A DNA stretch of 64,000 bases, from contig CM027382.1 in NCBI GenBank assembly GCA_015680905.1, positions 9,335,501 to 9,399,500 on the forward strand, given 5' to 3'. The position numbers and the translations under genes were made by a program. This document shows, piece by piece, positions 43,471 to 54,989 of this stretch. How positions within the stretch are numbered: the stretch's first letter is position 1; each line of letters opens with the position of its first letter. The notes beneath the pieces were generated by a model. That model was not told the DNA's origin, did not search any database, and saw only the letters and a list, made by a program, of their open reading frames with translations. Source of the stretch: Coptis chinensis. Its lineage: Eukaryota > Streptophyta > Magnoliopsida > Ranunculales > Ranunculaceae.

Positions 43471-44040
43471 AGGAGGTCGCGGACCATGAATGAGAAACGT
43501 GGTTGTACATCTCAGGGTAAGACGGATGGTACACTGTTTGGAGTACATGATCACCATTATATTTGTATGCAAATGCTATGCTGAATTAATGTTTTTTGTT
43601 AAAACTCATGTGTTATTTGTGCAAAACTCAAATATAAAAGTTTCAGGTTACAGAGAAAGAGAAAGATCTGCGGTATCATGGAACAGAGTTGAGATTGAGC
43701 TGGTATTGATAGATCCATCTCACTTCATTTACTACCTTATTTGCATACACTATATTGTCATCAAAGAGTTTACTTTCTGCATTAAAGGTTTATTGCATGA
43801 TATAATATTGAGTAAGACCGGGGTCGAGCTCCGTACTAGCTATACGGGGAACCTCGGAGTCTGCTAGTGTCTCTATGTAGTGGTGACTTACAGTTCACAT
43901 TAAGGGCATGATATCTTTGCACTGAGTTACATACATGTACACTATTATCTCTTAATGTCTTGAGAATTTGTCCGCACATATTACTAGTGGATATTTGGTC
44001 TACTCTTGTGTGGGAAGAGATAGAGTTGAGTTGCTCCTAA
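43471..44040 (+). other. Non-coding interior of the 5.4-kb element
   Basis: No domain recognised in the 43490-43867 ORF. Possibly acquired or decayed sequence. Confidence 0.35.
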
Positions 44041-44480
44041 GCCAAACAGTTGGGGGGGATGAGCCTTTCATGGATAATGAGGTCCTAAATCAACTTGGGG
44101 GCAAACTCTGAGTTGCCCCCAACCACAAAGACAGCGAGGGGGATGAGCCCTTTGCGGATGACGAGGTCTGAATTCAACTTGGGGGCAAATTGAGCTGCCT
44201 CCAACCACAAAGACAGCGGGGGGGATGAGCCCTTCGCGGACGATGATGTCCGAATTCAACTTGGGGGCAAACTGAGTTGCACCCAACTACAAAGACAGCA
44301 GGGGGGATGAGCCCTTCGTGGACGATGAGGTCCGAATTCAACTTGGGGGCAAACTAAGTTGCACCCAACTACAAAGACAGTGGGGGGATGACCTCTTCGC
44401 GGACGATGAGGTATGAATTCAACTTGGGGACAAACTGAGCTGCCCCCAACCACAAAAGCGATGGGGGGATGAGCCCTTCG
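44041..44480 (+). repeat. ~82-bp tandem repeats with GGGATGAGCCCTTCGCGGA core, x6
   Basis: The GATGAGCC core starts at 44058, 44142, 44224, 44306, 44387 and 44468 (spacing 84, 82, 82, 81, 81). Each unit also has TCCGAATTCAACTTGGGGGC and CCAACCACAAAGACAG. The core is almost the same as in the Tat repeats at 25330-26110. Confidence 0.92.
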
Positions 44481-44554
44481 GTGTAACGCTCATGGTTCCT
44501 GAAAACCTACCCATCGGTTACAACAAATGCGATTGGATATGTTGTTACACTTTC

Positions 44555-45000
44555 CAAAGGAGAGCGGAGGGGTTTGAGAAGACCCTTCGCAGATATGTCG
44601 TGGGGCTATCTGAATGAGTCAAAGGGGACGAGCCAAGAATCTTCATGAATATGTTGTGGGGTTATCCGAATGAGTGCGGGGGATGAGCCCTCCACGGACC
44701 TTTGTGTCCGAATCAAATATGGGGCAGGCTGAGCTTTTTCAGGATGTGCATTTTGAAGGAGAGCGGAGGGGTTCGAGAAGAACCTTCGCGAATATGTTGT
44801 GGGGCTATCCGAATGAGTGTAGGGGGGATGAGCCCTCCACGGACCCTCGTGTCCGAATCAAACATGGGGCAGGCTGAGTTATTCCCGGATGTGCATTCCG
44901 AAAGAGAGCGGAGGGGTTCTAGAAGAACCTTCGCGAATATGCTGTGAGGCTATCCAAATAAGTCTTGTGGGGATATGCCCTCCTGAGCCCTTGTGTCCGA
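44555..45000 (+). repeat. Second tandem block, ~150-200-bp units
   Basis: Three units carry GAGAGCGGAGGGGTT.GAGAAG, CCTTCGC.GATATG, GTGGGGCTATC.GAATGAGT and GGGGATGAGCCCTCCACGGA. It continues the GATGAGCCC theme of the preceding block; weaker GAGACCCTTTGC-type words continue to about 45260. Confidence 0.8.
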
Positions 45001-45915
45001 ATCAAACTTGGGGGCATACTGAATTTCTACTGGATATTCTACCGAGTTTGATCAAATTTCCAGTATCGTATTTTGGAAGACTACATTCTACGGAGGGGCT
45101 GAGACCTTTCGTGGACATGATGTTGAGTTTGAGGAGTGAAAGCGAAGGGGATGAGACCCTTTGCAGACATGGTAATGAGTTCTATGAACGAGATCCGATG
45201 GATTGAGACACTTCGCAAACATGATGATTAATTGTGAAGAGTGAGTGCCAAGGGAAGAGAACCTTCGCGGAATGGTAGTGAATTCTATGAAGGAGAGCTA
45301 ATAGCAGAGAGAGAATGAAGACTTCGAGTCACGCAACCAAGGACGGTTAGCAAGAAAAACACCGCAGAAGTAAGGCTTCTTCAATCCCAGACTATTGAAA
45401 GAGAGATCGCAGAGTAGAGATTATTTATTGCTGACACTCGCAGAATCATTGGAGATTTCCAAAAAGAACCATAGCAAAGTGGCTAGAAATATAGAGAAAG
45501 CGTAATCAATGGAAGAAGTTAGAAGAGGTGTAGTGCACATACATATAACATAAACCTATAGAGATCTGAGATACACATAGTTTATCGGCGGAGGTTGGAG
45601 AACTCAGGTAAGTAATGATGAAGGAAGAGCGAGACGAGTGGAGGATTATAATACAATTCGTGGCCGACAAAGTCCAGTGGTCGGGGAGAGATGAAACCTG
45701 AGAATTCAATAGTTCGCTTGAGACAAAAGAGTAAGTGGTTTGAGTACTTCACGGACATCTGATCCGATGCGAGTACATGGATATAAAATGTCCTGAGGAG
45801 ATGAAGACTACATATAGTCACAGGATACTGCGGATATCTAGAGTTCAAAGAGACAAGGAGGTTCAAGGACTTCTCGGGTTTTCCGTCTCCGTCGCCGAAC
45901 CTGAGAGGGGGCAAA
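45001..45915 (+). other. 3' non-coding region and polypurine tract of the 5.4-kb element
   Basis: No coding sequence recognised. GAGAGGGGGCAAA at 45903-45915 abuts the 3' LTR and is the likely polypurine tract. Confidence 0.55.
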
Positions 45916-46186
45916 TGTAGTAGCCATATACATAGATTTGTCATATAGGGATTGGGCCAAAGAGATAGGCCCAAGACCATACTATGTCTCATGAAGTAAA
46001 CCTAAGAGAGGGATATAAAAAGGAAAAAAAAGAAGGGGAGAGAAGGGAGGCAAAGAGGGGTGATAAGGAGGGAACTACGGCGGCTTGATCGTAAAATGGG
46101 TACGTAGGCAACCTAATGGGTGCAGCCGATAAAAAATATAGCTTTAATACTAGTAAAGTTAAAAGTTGCAGTATCTGGGTGCGACA
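45916..46186 (+). mobile_element. 3' LTR of the 5.4-kb non-autonomous element
   Basis: 271 bp, TGTAGTAGCCATATACAT...GGTGCGACA, followed by the target duplication AGATG. Confidence 0.95.
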
Positions 46187-46191
46187 AGATG

Positions 46192-48445
46192 CTCTAACTA
46201 GTCAAGAAAATTTTCTTTGAACTTTCGAGTACTGGACTACTGATCCTACTTTTCAACATTCTAGTTGGTTGCATTGGTTATTGATTTGGCGTTCTTACCA
46301 ATGAAAGAAAAAGTACTATAGAGATACGTTTGACAACTTGACCAACCCAAGTTTCTAATGGACAAATTTTTGAGAGAGAACTTTCGCCACGACTATCCCA
46401 TTTCATTATTTAACAAAACAAAATAATTTTTTTTTTTTTTTTTTTGTTTGATGCTTCACGTTGTTCATTTAAGTAACCGTCATTGTCATTATTAACAATT
46501 CGGTGCTTGTAATTTGAACAATTTTCGTGTTTCTTTTTCAGACAACGGGTTTAATCTCCCTAGTACTTAAATGGTTGCATAAAAACCCCCGGAAGCGAAC
46601 AAATGTATAAAACCTTCATATTATTTAAAACATAACATCAAAGTCAAAACAGACCAAAATACTCCTGTGAAAACCGGGCTGACGTCATCAATCTTTACTT
46701 ATAATTTCGGCTTAAGGACAAACCGGGCTGACGTCATCCTATGTAAATTTGTATTTACATATGATAATATAAAATTACACAGTCTTCTTAACCTATTTAA
46801 ATTTAAATTTTCATATGAATTTTTTTTTCATAGGAAAATTTAAATTTATATTCTGTCTGGTGTCGTCGGAAAATTTTCAATCTCAAAAGTTACTATGTAA
46901 ATTTAAGTTTTCATAGGTCCAATGACTATATAAATATAGTTTTACATATATATGACTATGTAAAAATACATTTACATATATTCTGTCAGGTGTCGAAAAA
47001 TTTTCAATCACAAAAGTTACTATGTAAATTTAAGTTTTTATAGCTCTAATGACTATGCAAATATATATATATATATATGTAAAAATACATTTACATATAG
47101 TCGGAAAATTTTCAATCCCAAAAGGGTAAAAAAGAAAATAAGATCAAATGGGAAATAAAAACAAACTAGATTTTATCTCTTTTTTGGAAAACAGGGAGGT
47201 TATTTAACAAGACCTAAATAATAGGGAGGTTATGTGATATGAGTCGATGGGAAGGAGTTTATACTCAACCGAGTTAGAACCAAGGGGTTGAGCTTCATTT
47301 ATTGGTTTCTTTTTTGATGGGTTTTGTATTGGGCTCTCACGAAATTGCTTTGGGCAGCCTCCAGCCTAAGCCCAAGCCTAAGGCCAACAACTAAGTCCAG
47401 TAGCAATAGCCCAATACACCCCCTACCTAAAAAGAGAAACCTGAAAACTGGGAAAACTTGTTACAACTTTTTCGAACTTCATCTTTTCCAACAACAATAT
47501 CTTCTCCATTGAGCTTGAAAGGATTGGAATCTCAATTTTGGTGAATTAGCAAGGATTTGAAAAGGTGGATGCATTATTCGGATAGTGTTCTTGGACCGAA
47601 TTAAGAAAGCATACCAAATGAATCCAAAATTTGAAATTAAAAATTGAAATTGAAATTGAAAAGGTTTTTTTTTCCAAAAATTGAAATTGAAAATCTTTTC
47701 GTTTTGAAATTTCTAGCATTGACAAATCTACTGATGTAGCATGCGACAATCCCGACGGGATTTTTTTAGTCCAAACAAACCGAATTATTACTTGAAAAAC
47801 CCCAAATGACCCAGTGAGGTCGTTTTCAAGGTGCCCCAAACAACTCAATAAGGTCGTTTTTTATATGGCCTAAATGACCCAGAAGTCGTTTGAATGTCTT
47901 TTTTTTTTAATATTCTTTGTACATTAGTTGTATGAGTTAATACAATATTTTGAGTTATTTGAATTGTGCATGGAAGGATCGTTTTGAATGATTTGAGAGT
48001 TATGTTGAGTGTTTGAAGTTAGGTTATATGGACACGCCAATTTTTTTAGTCCAAACGACCCATCCATGTCATCCAAGAGAGTTCCCAAACGATCCCGCCA
48101 TGTCGTCCTGGAAATTGCCCAAACGACCTTCTTAATGTCGTCATATCGTCTAGCTAAAAGCCCAAGAGTTTTGTCTCAAATGACACGCGAAGACCGCTTG
48201 AGTGTACACTGAAACGATATGGTGAGACCGTTTGAAACAACAAAGCGAGACCGTTTCAGTGTACACTCAAACGATATGGCAAAACCGTTTAAGTGTATAC
48301 TTAAACGACATGGCGAAACCATTTGAGTATACACTCAAACGACTTGAGGGTTCGATTGGGCCTGAGTTTTAGTGGCAAACTTGTAATATGGTAAATTTGT
48401 AATACATATATTTTTTAGGGGGTTACCTAATCCAATTTAATGAGT
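46192..48445 (+). other. Intronic AT-rich sequence with short repeats
   Basis: No gene recognised. Contains two copies of AAACCGGGCTGACGTCATC (46673 and 46720), a block of repeated CTATGTAAATTTAAGTTTTC words at 46740-47110, and runs of CAAACGACC/GGTCGTTT words at 47800-48350. Confidence 0.4.
48225..48345 (+). repeat. ~44-bp repeats with self-complementary ends
   Basis: Three units of GAAACCGTTTGAGTGTACACTC-like sequence (GTGTACAC palindrome) followed by AAACGA.ATGG. Confidence 0.7.
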
Positions 48446-48458
48446 GACCAATTAAATC

Positions 48459-48463
<5 letters not shown>

Positions 48464-48500
<37 letters not shown>
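48464..48500. repeat. (TA)n microsatellite
   Basis: About 18 TA units directly before the 86-bp tandem duplication. Confidence 0.95.
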
Positions 48501-48501
<1 letters not shown>

Positions 48502-48502
<1 letters not shown>

Positions 48503-48650
48503 TACGTTTCAGTTTACAGGTCCACTTTTGTAGGATAATATAAAAGCTATATTATCTAGAGTTCTTTAAATCACCTTTTTGATTTATGTACGTTTCAGTT
48601 TACAGGCCCACTTTTGTAGGATAATATAAAAACTATATTATCTAGAGTTC
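48502..48650 (+). repeat. 86-bp tandem duplication
   Basis: GTACGTTTCAGTTTACAGG begins at 48502 and 48588; both are followed by CCACTTTTGTAGGATAATAT and TATATTATCTAGAGTTCT. Confidence 0.9.
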
Positions 48651-49678
48651 TAGACCAAAAACCGTGATTGGAAAGTTTAATTTGTAACTTACCATTGCTT
48701 AGGTGTTCATCTTTCATCAATACATATGGTATATCGAAAGAACAACCTTTTTAAAGAATGTGGTTGGAGACTTGGAGCATTGCCTATGGCACTTATTAAT
48801 TATTATGCCCTTGTCTCGGGATGCAACCATGTTGAGATATGGACAAATCCATACGTTGTCTTGGCAAGTGGTCTAGAATTAGTGGAAAAGGAATATAATG
48901 TGGGGGGTCGGGTGGGTCACCCATCATTTCAATTTTCATCTCCCATCCGTATCCTTTTTTGTTGATAAGTTGATAAACACGATTGAATTCTTGAAAACCA
49001 TAGTTGATATTTATGCTGTGGTGGAGCGGGTGAGTGAGACATTTTGCTTTTCTTCTTGCTAGAGACGAGCCTTTCCATTTACTTACTTTCATAGTTTCAT
49101 ACTTCCATGGTTTTGCTATTCCTTATCATTGCCATGCTATATTTAGGATTTTTTATTCTAGGATAATCGAAACCAAAAAAAGGGAAGTTTATTCTAGGAA
49201 ATTACGCAGGTACTTCAGATATGCTTCATGAAACTCTACAAGTATAGGGTGTAGGTCACGTAGGGACAGGGGATAGCTCAATTATAAGGTCACATGAACC
49301 ATAGTCCATCTAAGAAAGTTATGCGAAATTTCATGAAATATATAGGTATTTCTTAGTTGCGAGATTGATGATACTAGTAGTCTAGTACTAGTCGGGTGAA
49401 AGTGTGAAACTTTGTTTTTTCAGCAATTTAATATTTCAGTAAATTCCATTTTTGAACTATTACATGAACTACTTTTTCAGCATGTATTTATTGGTCCTTT
49501 CTGAAGGGAGTTGGTTTACTTGGTTGTTTCCTCTATGAATCTACGATGATTATGAATTTATATGATAATCTATGGTGATATCTCCTTTTCGCTTGGTCTT
49601 TGCAAGTTTTATTTTAAAGATAGTGTATGTTTTACAAATACTTTTCTATCAATTAAGATTATCCTTTTTTCACAACAG
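48651..49678 (+). other. End of the inferred intron; no gene recognised
   Basis: AT-rich sequence ending in the acceptor TTTTTTCACAACAG (to 49678). The 48726-48965 ORF has no recognised domain. Confidence 0.4.
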
Positions 49679-49718
49679 CGGAGTTGTACACATCAGTGAA
49701 ATAGGGTCATAGGGGTGT

Positions 49719-50474
49719 ATGGCAACTGAAGAGTGCTTCCAACATGGTGTAGCGAACCTGGAGAGAGATGATGGTGGATCACCTTCGAAGAAAGTTGATT
49801 TGTCTGCGGCAACTACCTCGGATACTCTTGCTGGTTGCTTTGACTGCAACATTTGTCTCGACAATGCTCATGATCCCGTGGTAACCCTCTGTGGACACTT
49901 GTATTGCTGGCCATGTATATACCAGTGGATCCACTTCCAAGGTGCTTCAATCACCCCAGAAGAACAGCAACAGTGCCCTGTATGCAAGGCAGGTATTTCA
50001 CATACCACATTAGTCCCTCTGTATGGCCGTGGCCAATCCTCTCACGATGAATCAAAAGATCAGGGATCCTTGCAAGGTCTAGATATACCAAGTAGACCTC
50101 GAGGTTGTGGGGTTGATGCCCTGATCACAACTACCACATCTACATCACCCCCAAGTCATACCACTCATCGTAATCCATACCGATCTCAATCACAACCACC
50201 CCAGCATCAACATTTTCAAAACAGATTTGGGCCACCAACACCAGTTATACCGACTCCATTACACCCTATGATTGGGATGTTTGGGGAGATGTTCTATACA
50301 AGAATATTTGGTAATTCTCCAGCAACAAGTTTGTATTGGTATCCAAATTCCTATCACCATACAGGGAATACTAGTCCTCGGGCGAGAAGGCAAGAGATGC
50401 AAGCAGAGAAGTCACTAAACCGAATTTCGAGTTTTCTCTTATGTTGCCTTGTTTTGTGCCTTCTCTTGTTCTAA
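49719..50474 (+). CDS. RING membrane-anchor (RMA-type) E3 ubiquitin ligase
   Basis: RMA proteins are ER-anchored E3 ligases that transfer ubiquitin to membrane proteins, including aquaporins and ER quality-control clients. This 251-residue ORF has no intron in the coding region, as usual for the family. The RING-HC domain is complete: Cys43, Cys46, Cys58, His60, Cys63, Cys66, Cys86 and Cys89 (C3HC4), with the RMA-typical CNICLD, DPVVTLCGHLYCWPC and CPVCKA wording. Residues 90-225 form a Ser/Pro/His-rich linker, and residues about 235-251 (ISSFLLCCLVLCLLLF) form the C-terminal membrane anchor that ends the protein. An in-frame TAG at 49710-49712 shows ATG 49719 is the first possible start. Exon 2 would begin at 49679 after the acceptor. 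This is the only intact host gene seen. Confidence 0.93.
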   Translation: MATEECFQHGVANLERDDGGSPSKKVDLSAATTSDTLAGCFDCNICLDNAHDPVVTLCGHLYCWPCIYQWIHFQGASITPEEQQQCPVCKAGISHTTLVPLYGRGQSSHDESKDQGSLQGLDIPSRPRGCGVDALITTTTSTSPPSHTTHRNPYRSQSQPPQHQHFQNRFGPPTPVIPTPLHPMIGMFGEMFYTRIFGNSPATSLYWYPNSYHHTGNTSPRARRQEMQAEKSLNRISSFLLCCLVLCLLLF

Positions 50475-50640
50475 TTACTCCTTTGTTGTATGTCTCCTTT
50501 CCTGCTGTATATTTGCGTAGATATTATAGGCATATTTGTAATAGCAATGCACAGATAGAACTCATAGAAGGGACGAGTATAGAATGTAAAGCATATGTTC
50601 TGAACTTCTGATTAATACAACTTTAAACAATAGATTCACT
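50475..50640 (+). other. 3'UTR region of the RMA gene
   Basis: T-rich sequence after the stop codon; no canonical AATAAA, but plant signals are loose. The UTR probably ends before the copia LTR region. Confidence 0.45.
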
Positions 50641-50832
50641 GGTTTTTTCTATGTTTAGTTATTAAAAAGAGTTTTTGTTTTCTATGTTTAGTTAATAAAA
50701 AGAGTTTCTGAGTCATTACGCCCTATCATCTAATCATGATACCTCATACTACTAGTACCTGTCAATTTGCTCACATTTGATGTGCTAACTATTAGACAAC
50801 AGTCCACATCAGTTAGTTTCTAGAAGAAAGTT
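50641..50832 (+). other. Short intergenic stretch
   Basis: Contains two copies of TTTTCTATGTTTAGTTA.TAAAAAGAGTTT (about 50643 and 50678). The copia LTR may start at TGTGCTAAC (50781) instead of 50833. Confidence 0.4.
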
Positions 50833-51172
50833 TGTTAGTGCAGAAACTGTATTCTGTTAGTTAGTTAGATTTCTGTTCTGGATTCAGTTAGACTGTGAAT
50901 GTAATCCTATATAAAGTGTAATTGTAATTTATAATCAGTTAATGAGAATACTTTCATTTAACCGATCCCTTTCAATAAATTTCCTGATTCTCAAAAACCA
51001 ATTTCTCTAATCAAGTTTTCTGATCGAATCAAACCTTTGATTCAATCAATCTTTACTCATATCAATTGAAACAAGAAATCAAGCTTTTGATTTCCATTTC
51101 AAATTTAAGATCTATCCTCGAATCAACCACGAAATCAAGTTCTTGATTTCATTTTTCAGGTTTCTTCCATAT
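50833..51172 (+). mobile_element. Left LTR region of a Ty1/copia element
   Basis: A TGTTAGTGCAGAAACTG start, TATATAAAG at 50908 and T/A-rich R-U5-like sequence precede the insertion of the large LARD-like element. The target duplication CATAT at 51168-51172 and 60031-60035 shows that 51172 and 60036 were once adjacent, and copia gag begins at 60060. The LTR 3' boundary and the primer-binding site are not clear, so the left end is tentative. Confidence 0.5.
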
Positions 51173-52125
51173 TGTTCCGGGCCCCACAAATGTGGCCCAA
51201 TATAAGCCCAATTCAATACAAGCCCATGCTCAGAGCCCAACTATAAACAAGCCCACGCTCAGAGCCCAACTATAAACAAGCCCACGCTTAGAGCCCATGC
51301 TCAGAGCTTAACTATAAACAAGCCCACGCTTTCGAGCTCCAACTATAAACAAGCCCCACGAGAGCTCCAACTATAAACAAGCTTCCACGCCAGAGCCCAT
51401 GCTCGAGCTTATCTATGAAAAAGCTCATGCTCAAAGCCTACATTCCACGAGTTGCGGTTCTCCCGCGGTTCTCAACTTCAATCCACGAACCGGACGGTTC
51501 TCCGCCAGATTCTCAACTTCATCCCACGGCCGACAGTTCTCCCGAGTTCTAACTTCATCCTACGGAAATGCGGATGTCCCGCCAGGTTCTCAACTTCATC
51601 CCACGAGCCGGATGTCCCGCCACTCTCCAACTTCATCCCACGAGCTGACAGTTCTCCCGCCAGTGAAACCAACTTCATTCCACGAGCTGACAGATGTCCC
51701 GCCAGTTCTCCAACTTCATTCAACGAGCCGGCGGATGTCCCGCGGTTCTCTAACTTCAATCCACGAACCGAGCGGTTCTCCGCCATTTCTCGACTTCATC
51801 CCACGGTAGCGGTTATCCCGCCGACTCTCCAACTTCATCCCATGATTGGGCCGGTTCTCGCCCGGTTCTCAACTTCAACCCACGATTGGAATATTGGAGA
51901 GCGAGGAAGTAACTATCACCAATGCTACCTATAAAATCCAACCTTCGTCATTTTTCCGTAACCACATAATCGAGACTTGATCCCAAGCAATATCTTTGGG
52001 TACGTAGGCAACTTCAAAACCGAAGTCCAGTCTCATCTTTCCCCAATCACCATCTCCTTCACCATCTCCAAAAAACATTACTCACAACCCTCAACTGGTG
52101 TGTTTTGGCAAATCTTGCTGAAACA
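51173..52125 (+). mobile_element. 5' LTR of the LARD-like element
   Basis: Contains repeats of AACTATAAACAAGCCCACGC and about ten units of the 42-bp type CCAACTTCATCCCACGAG plus GTTCTCCCGCCAG. CTATAAAATCC at about 51930 is the TATA box, and TTGGGTACGTAGGCA stands at 51994. Confidence 0.95.
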
Positions 52126-52129
52126 TATT

Positions 52130-52147
52130 TGGCGCCGTCTGTGGGGA
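52130..52147 (+). promoter_or_regulatory. Primer-binding site
   Basis: TGGCGCCGTCTGTGGGGA, four bases after the LTR end, one base different from the Tat element site at 18362. Confidence 0.8.
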
Positions 52148-53219
52148 TACTCTCAACCACAAAAAAGTTGCGTCAATAGCTTCACAAAGAACAAACAACT
52201 GTGAAGGCTCTCCTCTTGCCGCTCAAGTTCAACATTCAACTTTTGCGAATGAGAATTCCCTTTCCAAGTCCGATGGTTCTCAGCTATCTGCCATTGAGAG
52301 AGTGAGTATTCATATTGCAGATACAACAACTCAAGTCGACTGTCGTCTCTGAAAATTGAAGAAACAGATACATGTATAGCTGTCGGGCGAAGTAACTGCA
52401 TAATCAAAGCACTTCCTCACACACCAAAAAGAATCGTGCGATTAAGGGAAGCAAACAAAACTACAATATGAAGACGCATAGTTTCAAGTGTGATCGTGAG
52501 TGAGTTCAAAAACCCTTCTGCTAACTTTACTGTCGAACACTCATGGAGGGGTAGACAACTCATCAAAGATATGAATAAAAGCAATGTTGGTGTAGCCAAT
52601 CCTAGCCAAAAGGCTATAAGAGATCGGCTCTCTCCTAGAAGAAATTATTTGAATGCACTTACCATGCTTTAGTAGCTCAACCTCTCTGAAAGGTCCCTCT
52701 ACAAGTCGTGGTCCCACCACCAAGCTCATTGTCGACCAATGCATGTTTCACATTACATGTCAGTTGACAATAGTAGTTCTGTAAATGGTGACTCACTTAC
52801 AGAGGACCACAAAAAAAAATTTGATCCTAACCTTCCATCCATATACTCCAAATGTTCACCCTAGGTGAAGAAATAACCGATCTTCATAATTGGCTTGGTC
52901 TTTTTCATTGCCAATTTGCAATATCTAATTTTACGTACCTTAAAAAAAAAAAAAAAAAAAAAAAAATTTCCGACCAAATGTTTCAGAGAATATTTTGCTG
53001 ATCCAAATGATCGGCAAAAAAAAAAAAAATAAAAAAAAAAAAATCTATCAATTTTTTTTTCAATTTTGGCGCTCCAAGAATTTTATTTCTAAAAGCTCTT
53101 TCAATTTGGGCATCAAGCAAAAATATTCAATTTGATGGCCAGTACACTAGTTCAACAATTCCGATCTGTTTGCCATCAATTCATATTTAGCTCGATCATC
53201 AAGATATAACTACGAGAAA
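52148..53219 (+). other. 5' interior of the LARD-like element, non-coding
   Basis: No gag recognised. Two long A-rich tracts lie at 52941-52966 and 53018-53042. Short ORFs have no domain. Confidence 0.45.
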
Positions 53220-54680
53220 TTGGTATACAACAAGGACAGTAGTTGACCTCGTCATGGAACTTCGCCGACAGTTGATAGTAGCCCAAACCTTAGGGCTCAT
53301 CGGCGTGGTCGATCTGTTCCATATGATGATGTCGATAGCATTCTATTTGTAGCCTCACTAAAGAATGGATCGGCATATAATAAGGAGTGGTTGACTTGTC
53401 ATGGAACTCGCACAGTTGATAGTAGCCCAAACCTTAGGGCTCATCAACATGATGATCTGTCCATATGATGGTCAATAACCCTTCTATTTGTTGCCTCACT
53501 GAAGAATGGATTGGCATATAACAAGGAGTGGTTGACTTGTCATGGAACTCGCACAGTTGATAGTAGCCCAAACCTTAGGGCTTATCAACATGTTGATATG
53601 TCCATATGATGGTCGATAACCCTTCTAGGTGTTGCCTCACTGAAGAATGGATCGACATATAACAAGGAGTGGTTGACTTGTCATGGAACTCGCACAATTG
53701 ATAGTAGCCCAAACCTTAGGGCTCATCAACATGGCTGATCTGTTCCATATGATGATGTCGATAGCATTCTATTTGTAGCCTCACTGAAGAATAGATCGGC
53801 ATACAACTAGAAGTGGATGATCTTGTCATAGAACTCGCACAATCGATAACAACCCAAATTATAGGGCTTATCGATGTGCTGATCTGTCCAATATGATGAG
53901 GTCGATAGCCTTCTATTTGTAGCTTCACCAACGAATGGATTAGCATACCGTTAGAACTATGTGATTGACCTCGTCATGGAACTCGCACAGTTGATAGTAG
54001 TTCAAACCTTAGGGCTCATCAACATGTTGATCTGTCCATATGATGGTCAATAGCCCTTCTATTTGTTGCTTCACTGAAGAATGGATTGGCATATAACAAA
54101 GAGTGGTTGACTTGTCATGGAACTCGCACAGTTGATAGTAGCCCAAACCTTAGGGATTATCAACATGCTGATCTGTCCATATGATGGTCGATAACCCTTC
54201 TAGTTGTTGCCTCACTAAAGAATGGATCGACATATAACAAGGAGTGGTTGACTTGTCATGGAACTCGCACAGTCGATAATAGCCCAAACCTTAGGGCTGA
54301 TCGACATGTTGATATGTCCATATGATAATGTCGATAACTTTATATTTGTTGCCTCACTAAAGAAGGGATCGACATATAACAAAGAGTGTTTGACCTCATA
54401 ATGGAACTCGCACAGTCGATAGTAGCCCAAATCTTAGGGCTGATCGACATACTGATATGTCCATATGATGATGTCGATAACTTTCTATTTGTTGCCTTAC
54501 TAAAGAAGGGATCGACATATAACAAAGAGTGTTTGACCTTATAATGGAACTCACAATGTTGATAGTAGCCCAAACATTAGGGCTCATCGACATGCTAATA
54601 TGTCCATATGATGATGTCAATAACTTTCTATTTGTTGTATCCCTGAAGAATGGATCAGCCATACGACAAGAAGCGCTTTA
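53220..54680 (+). repeat. ~140-147-bp tandem repeats, about 10 copies
   Basis: Each unit has GTCATGGAACTCGCACAGTT, GATAGTAGCCCAAACCTTAG, ATGTCCATATGATG-type wording and TATTTGTTGCCTCAC. Starts of the GTCATGG word are near 53250, 53398, 53539, 53680, 53825, 53970, 54114, 54256, 54400 and 54541. Not coding. Confidence 0.92.
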
Positions 54681-54989
54681 CCAATTGCTGATACTTACAA
54701 TCATTCTGCCTCAAAGTCATATTGATTCACTACAAAAAAATAAAAATAAAATAAAATAAAAAAAAAATAAAAAAAAATAAAAAAAAATAAAAAAATCTTG
54801 CAATAACGAGTATCACTTTGTCATCAAATAAAAGACCTTCCATCCATACATGAGGCGTCTTAAATATCTTTTACATTTATAATTCATTTGTCATTCATAC
54901 ATACATGCATACATTTAAATTAGCATTCATAACATTTCATTATATTCATACATTTTAACAATTAAATTAAATCATTATATTATCATTAC

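Larger units (their letters stand above)
40758..46186 (+). mobile_element. Non-autonomous LTR retrotransposon (Tat-like), 5.4 kb, with nested TRIM-like element
   Basis: LTRs at 40758-41044 (287 bp) and 45916-46186 (271 bp) start TGTAGTAGCC and end GGTGCGACA; the target duplication AGATG is perfect (40753-40757, 46187-46191). A primer-binding site follows the left LTR and GAGAGGGGGCAAA precedes the right LTR as polypurine tract. The interior has no recognisable protein. It has tandem repeats whose core matches the repeats of the Tat element at 25330-26110, so I infer that Tat-type enzymes moved it. Confidence 0.92.
39057..49678 (+). other. Inferred 10.6-kb 5'UTR intron of the RMA gene
   Basis: The donor GTATGTAG at 39057 and acceptor TTTTTTCACAACAG ending 49678 delimit it, if the first-exon inference is right. 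It contains a MITE, a 5.4-kb LTR element with another inside it, AT-rich repeats, and otherwise about 4.6 kb of low-complexity sequence. No other host gene is visible inside. Confidence 0.4.

Noticed and set aside
44068..44453. Repetitive minus-strand ORFs
   Set aside because: Translations of the 82-bp tandem repeat in the non-autonomous element.
48726..48965. 79-codon ORF in the inferred RMA intron
   Set aside because: No recognised domain and no promoter or splice context.
51399..51934. Overlapping plus-strand ORFs of 136 and 160 codons
   Set aside because: Products of 42-bp repeats inside the LTR; similar ORFs appear in the 3' LTR at 59309-59873 for the same reason.
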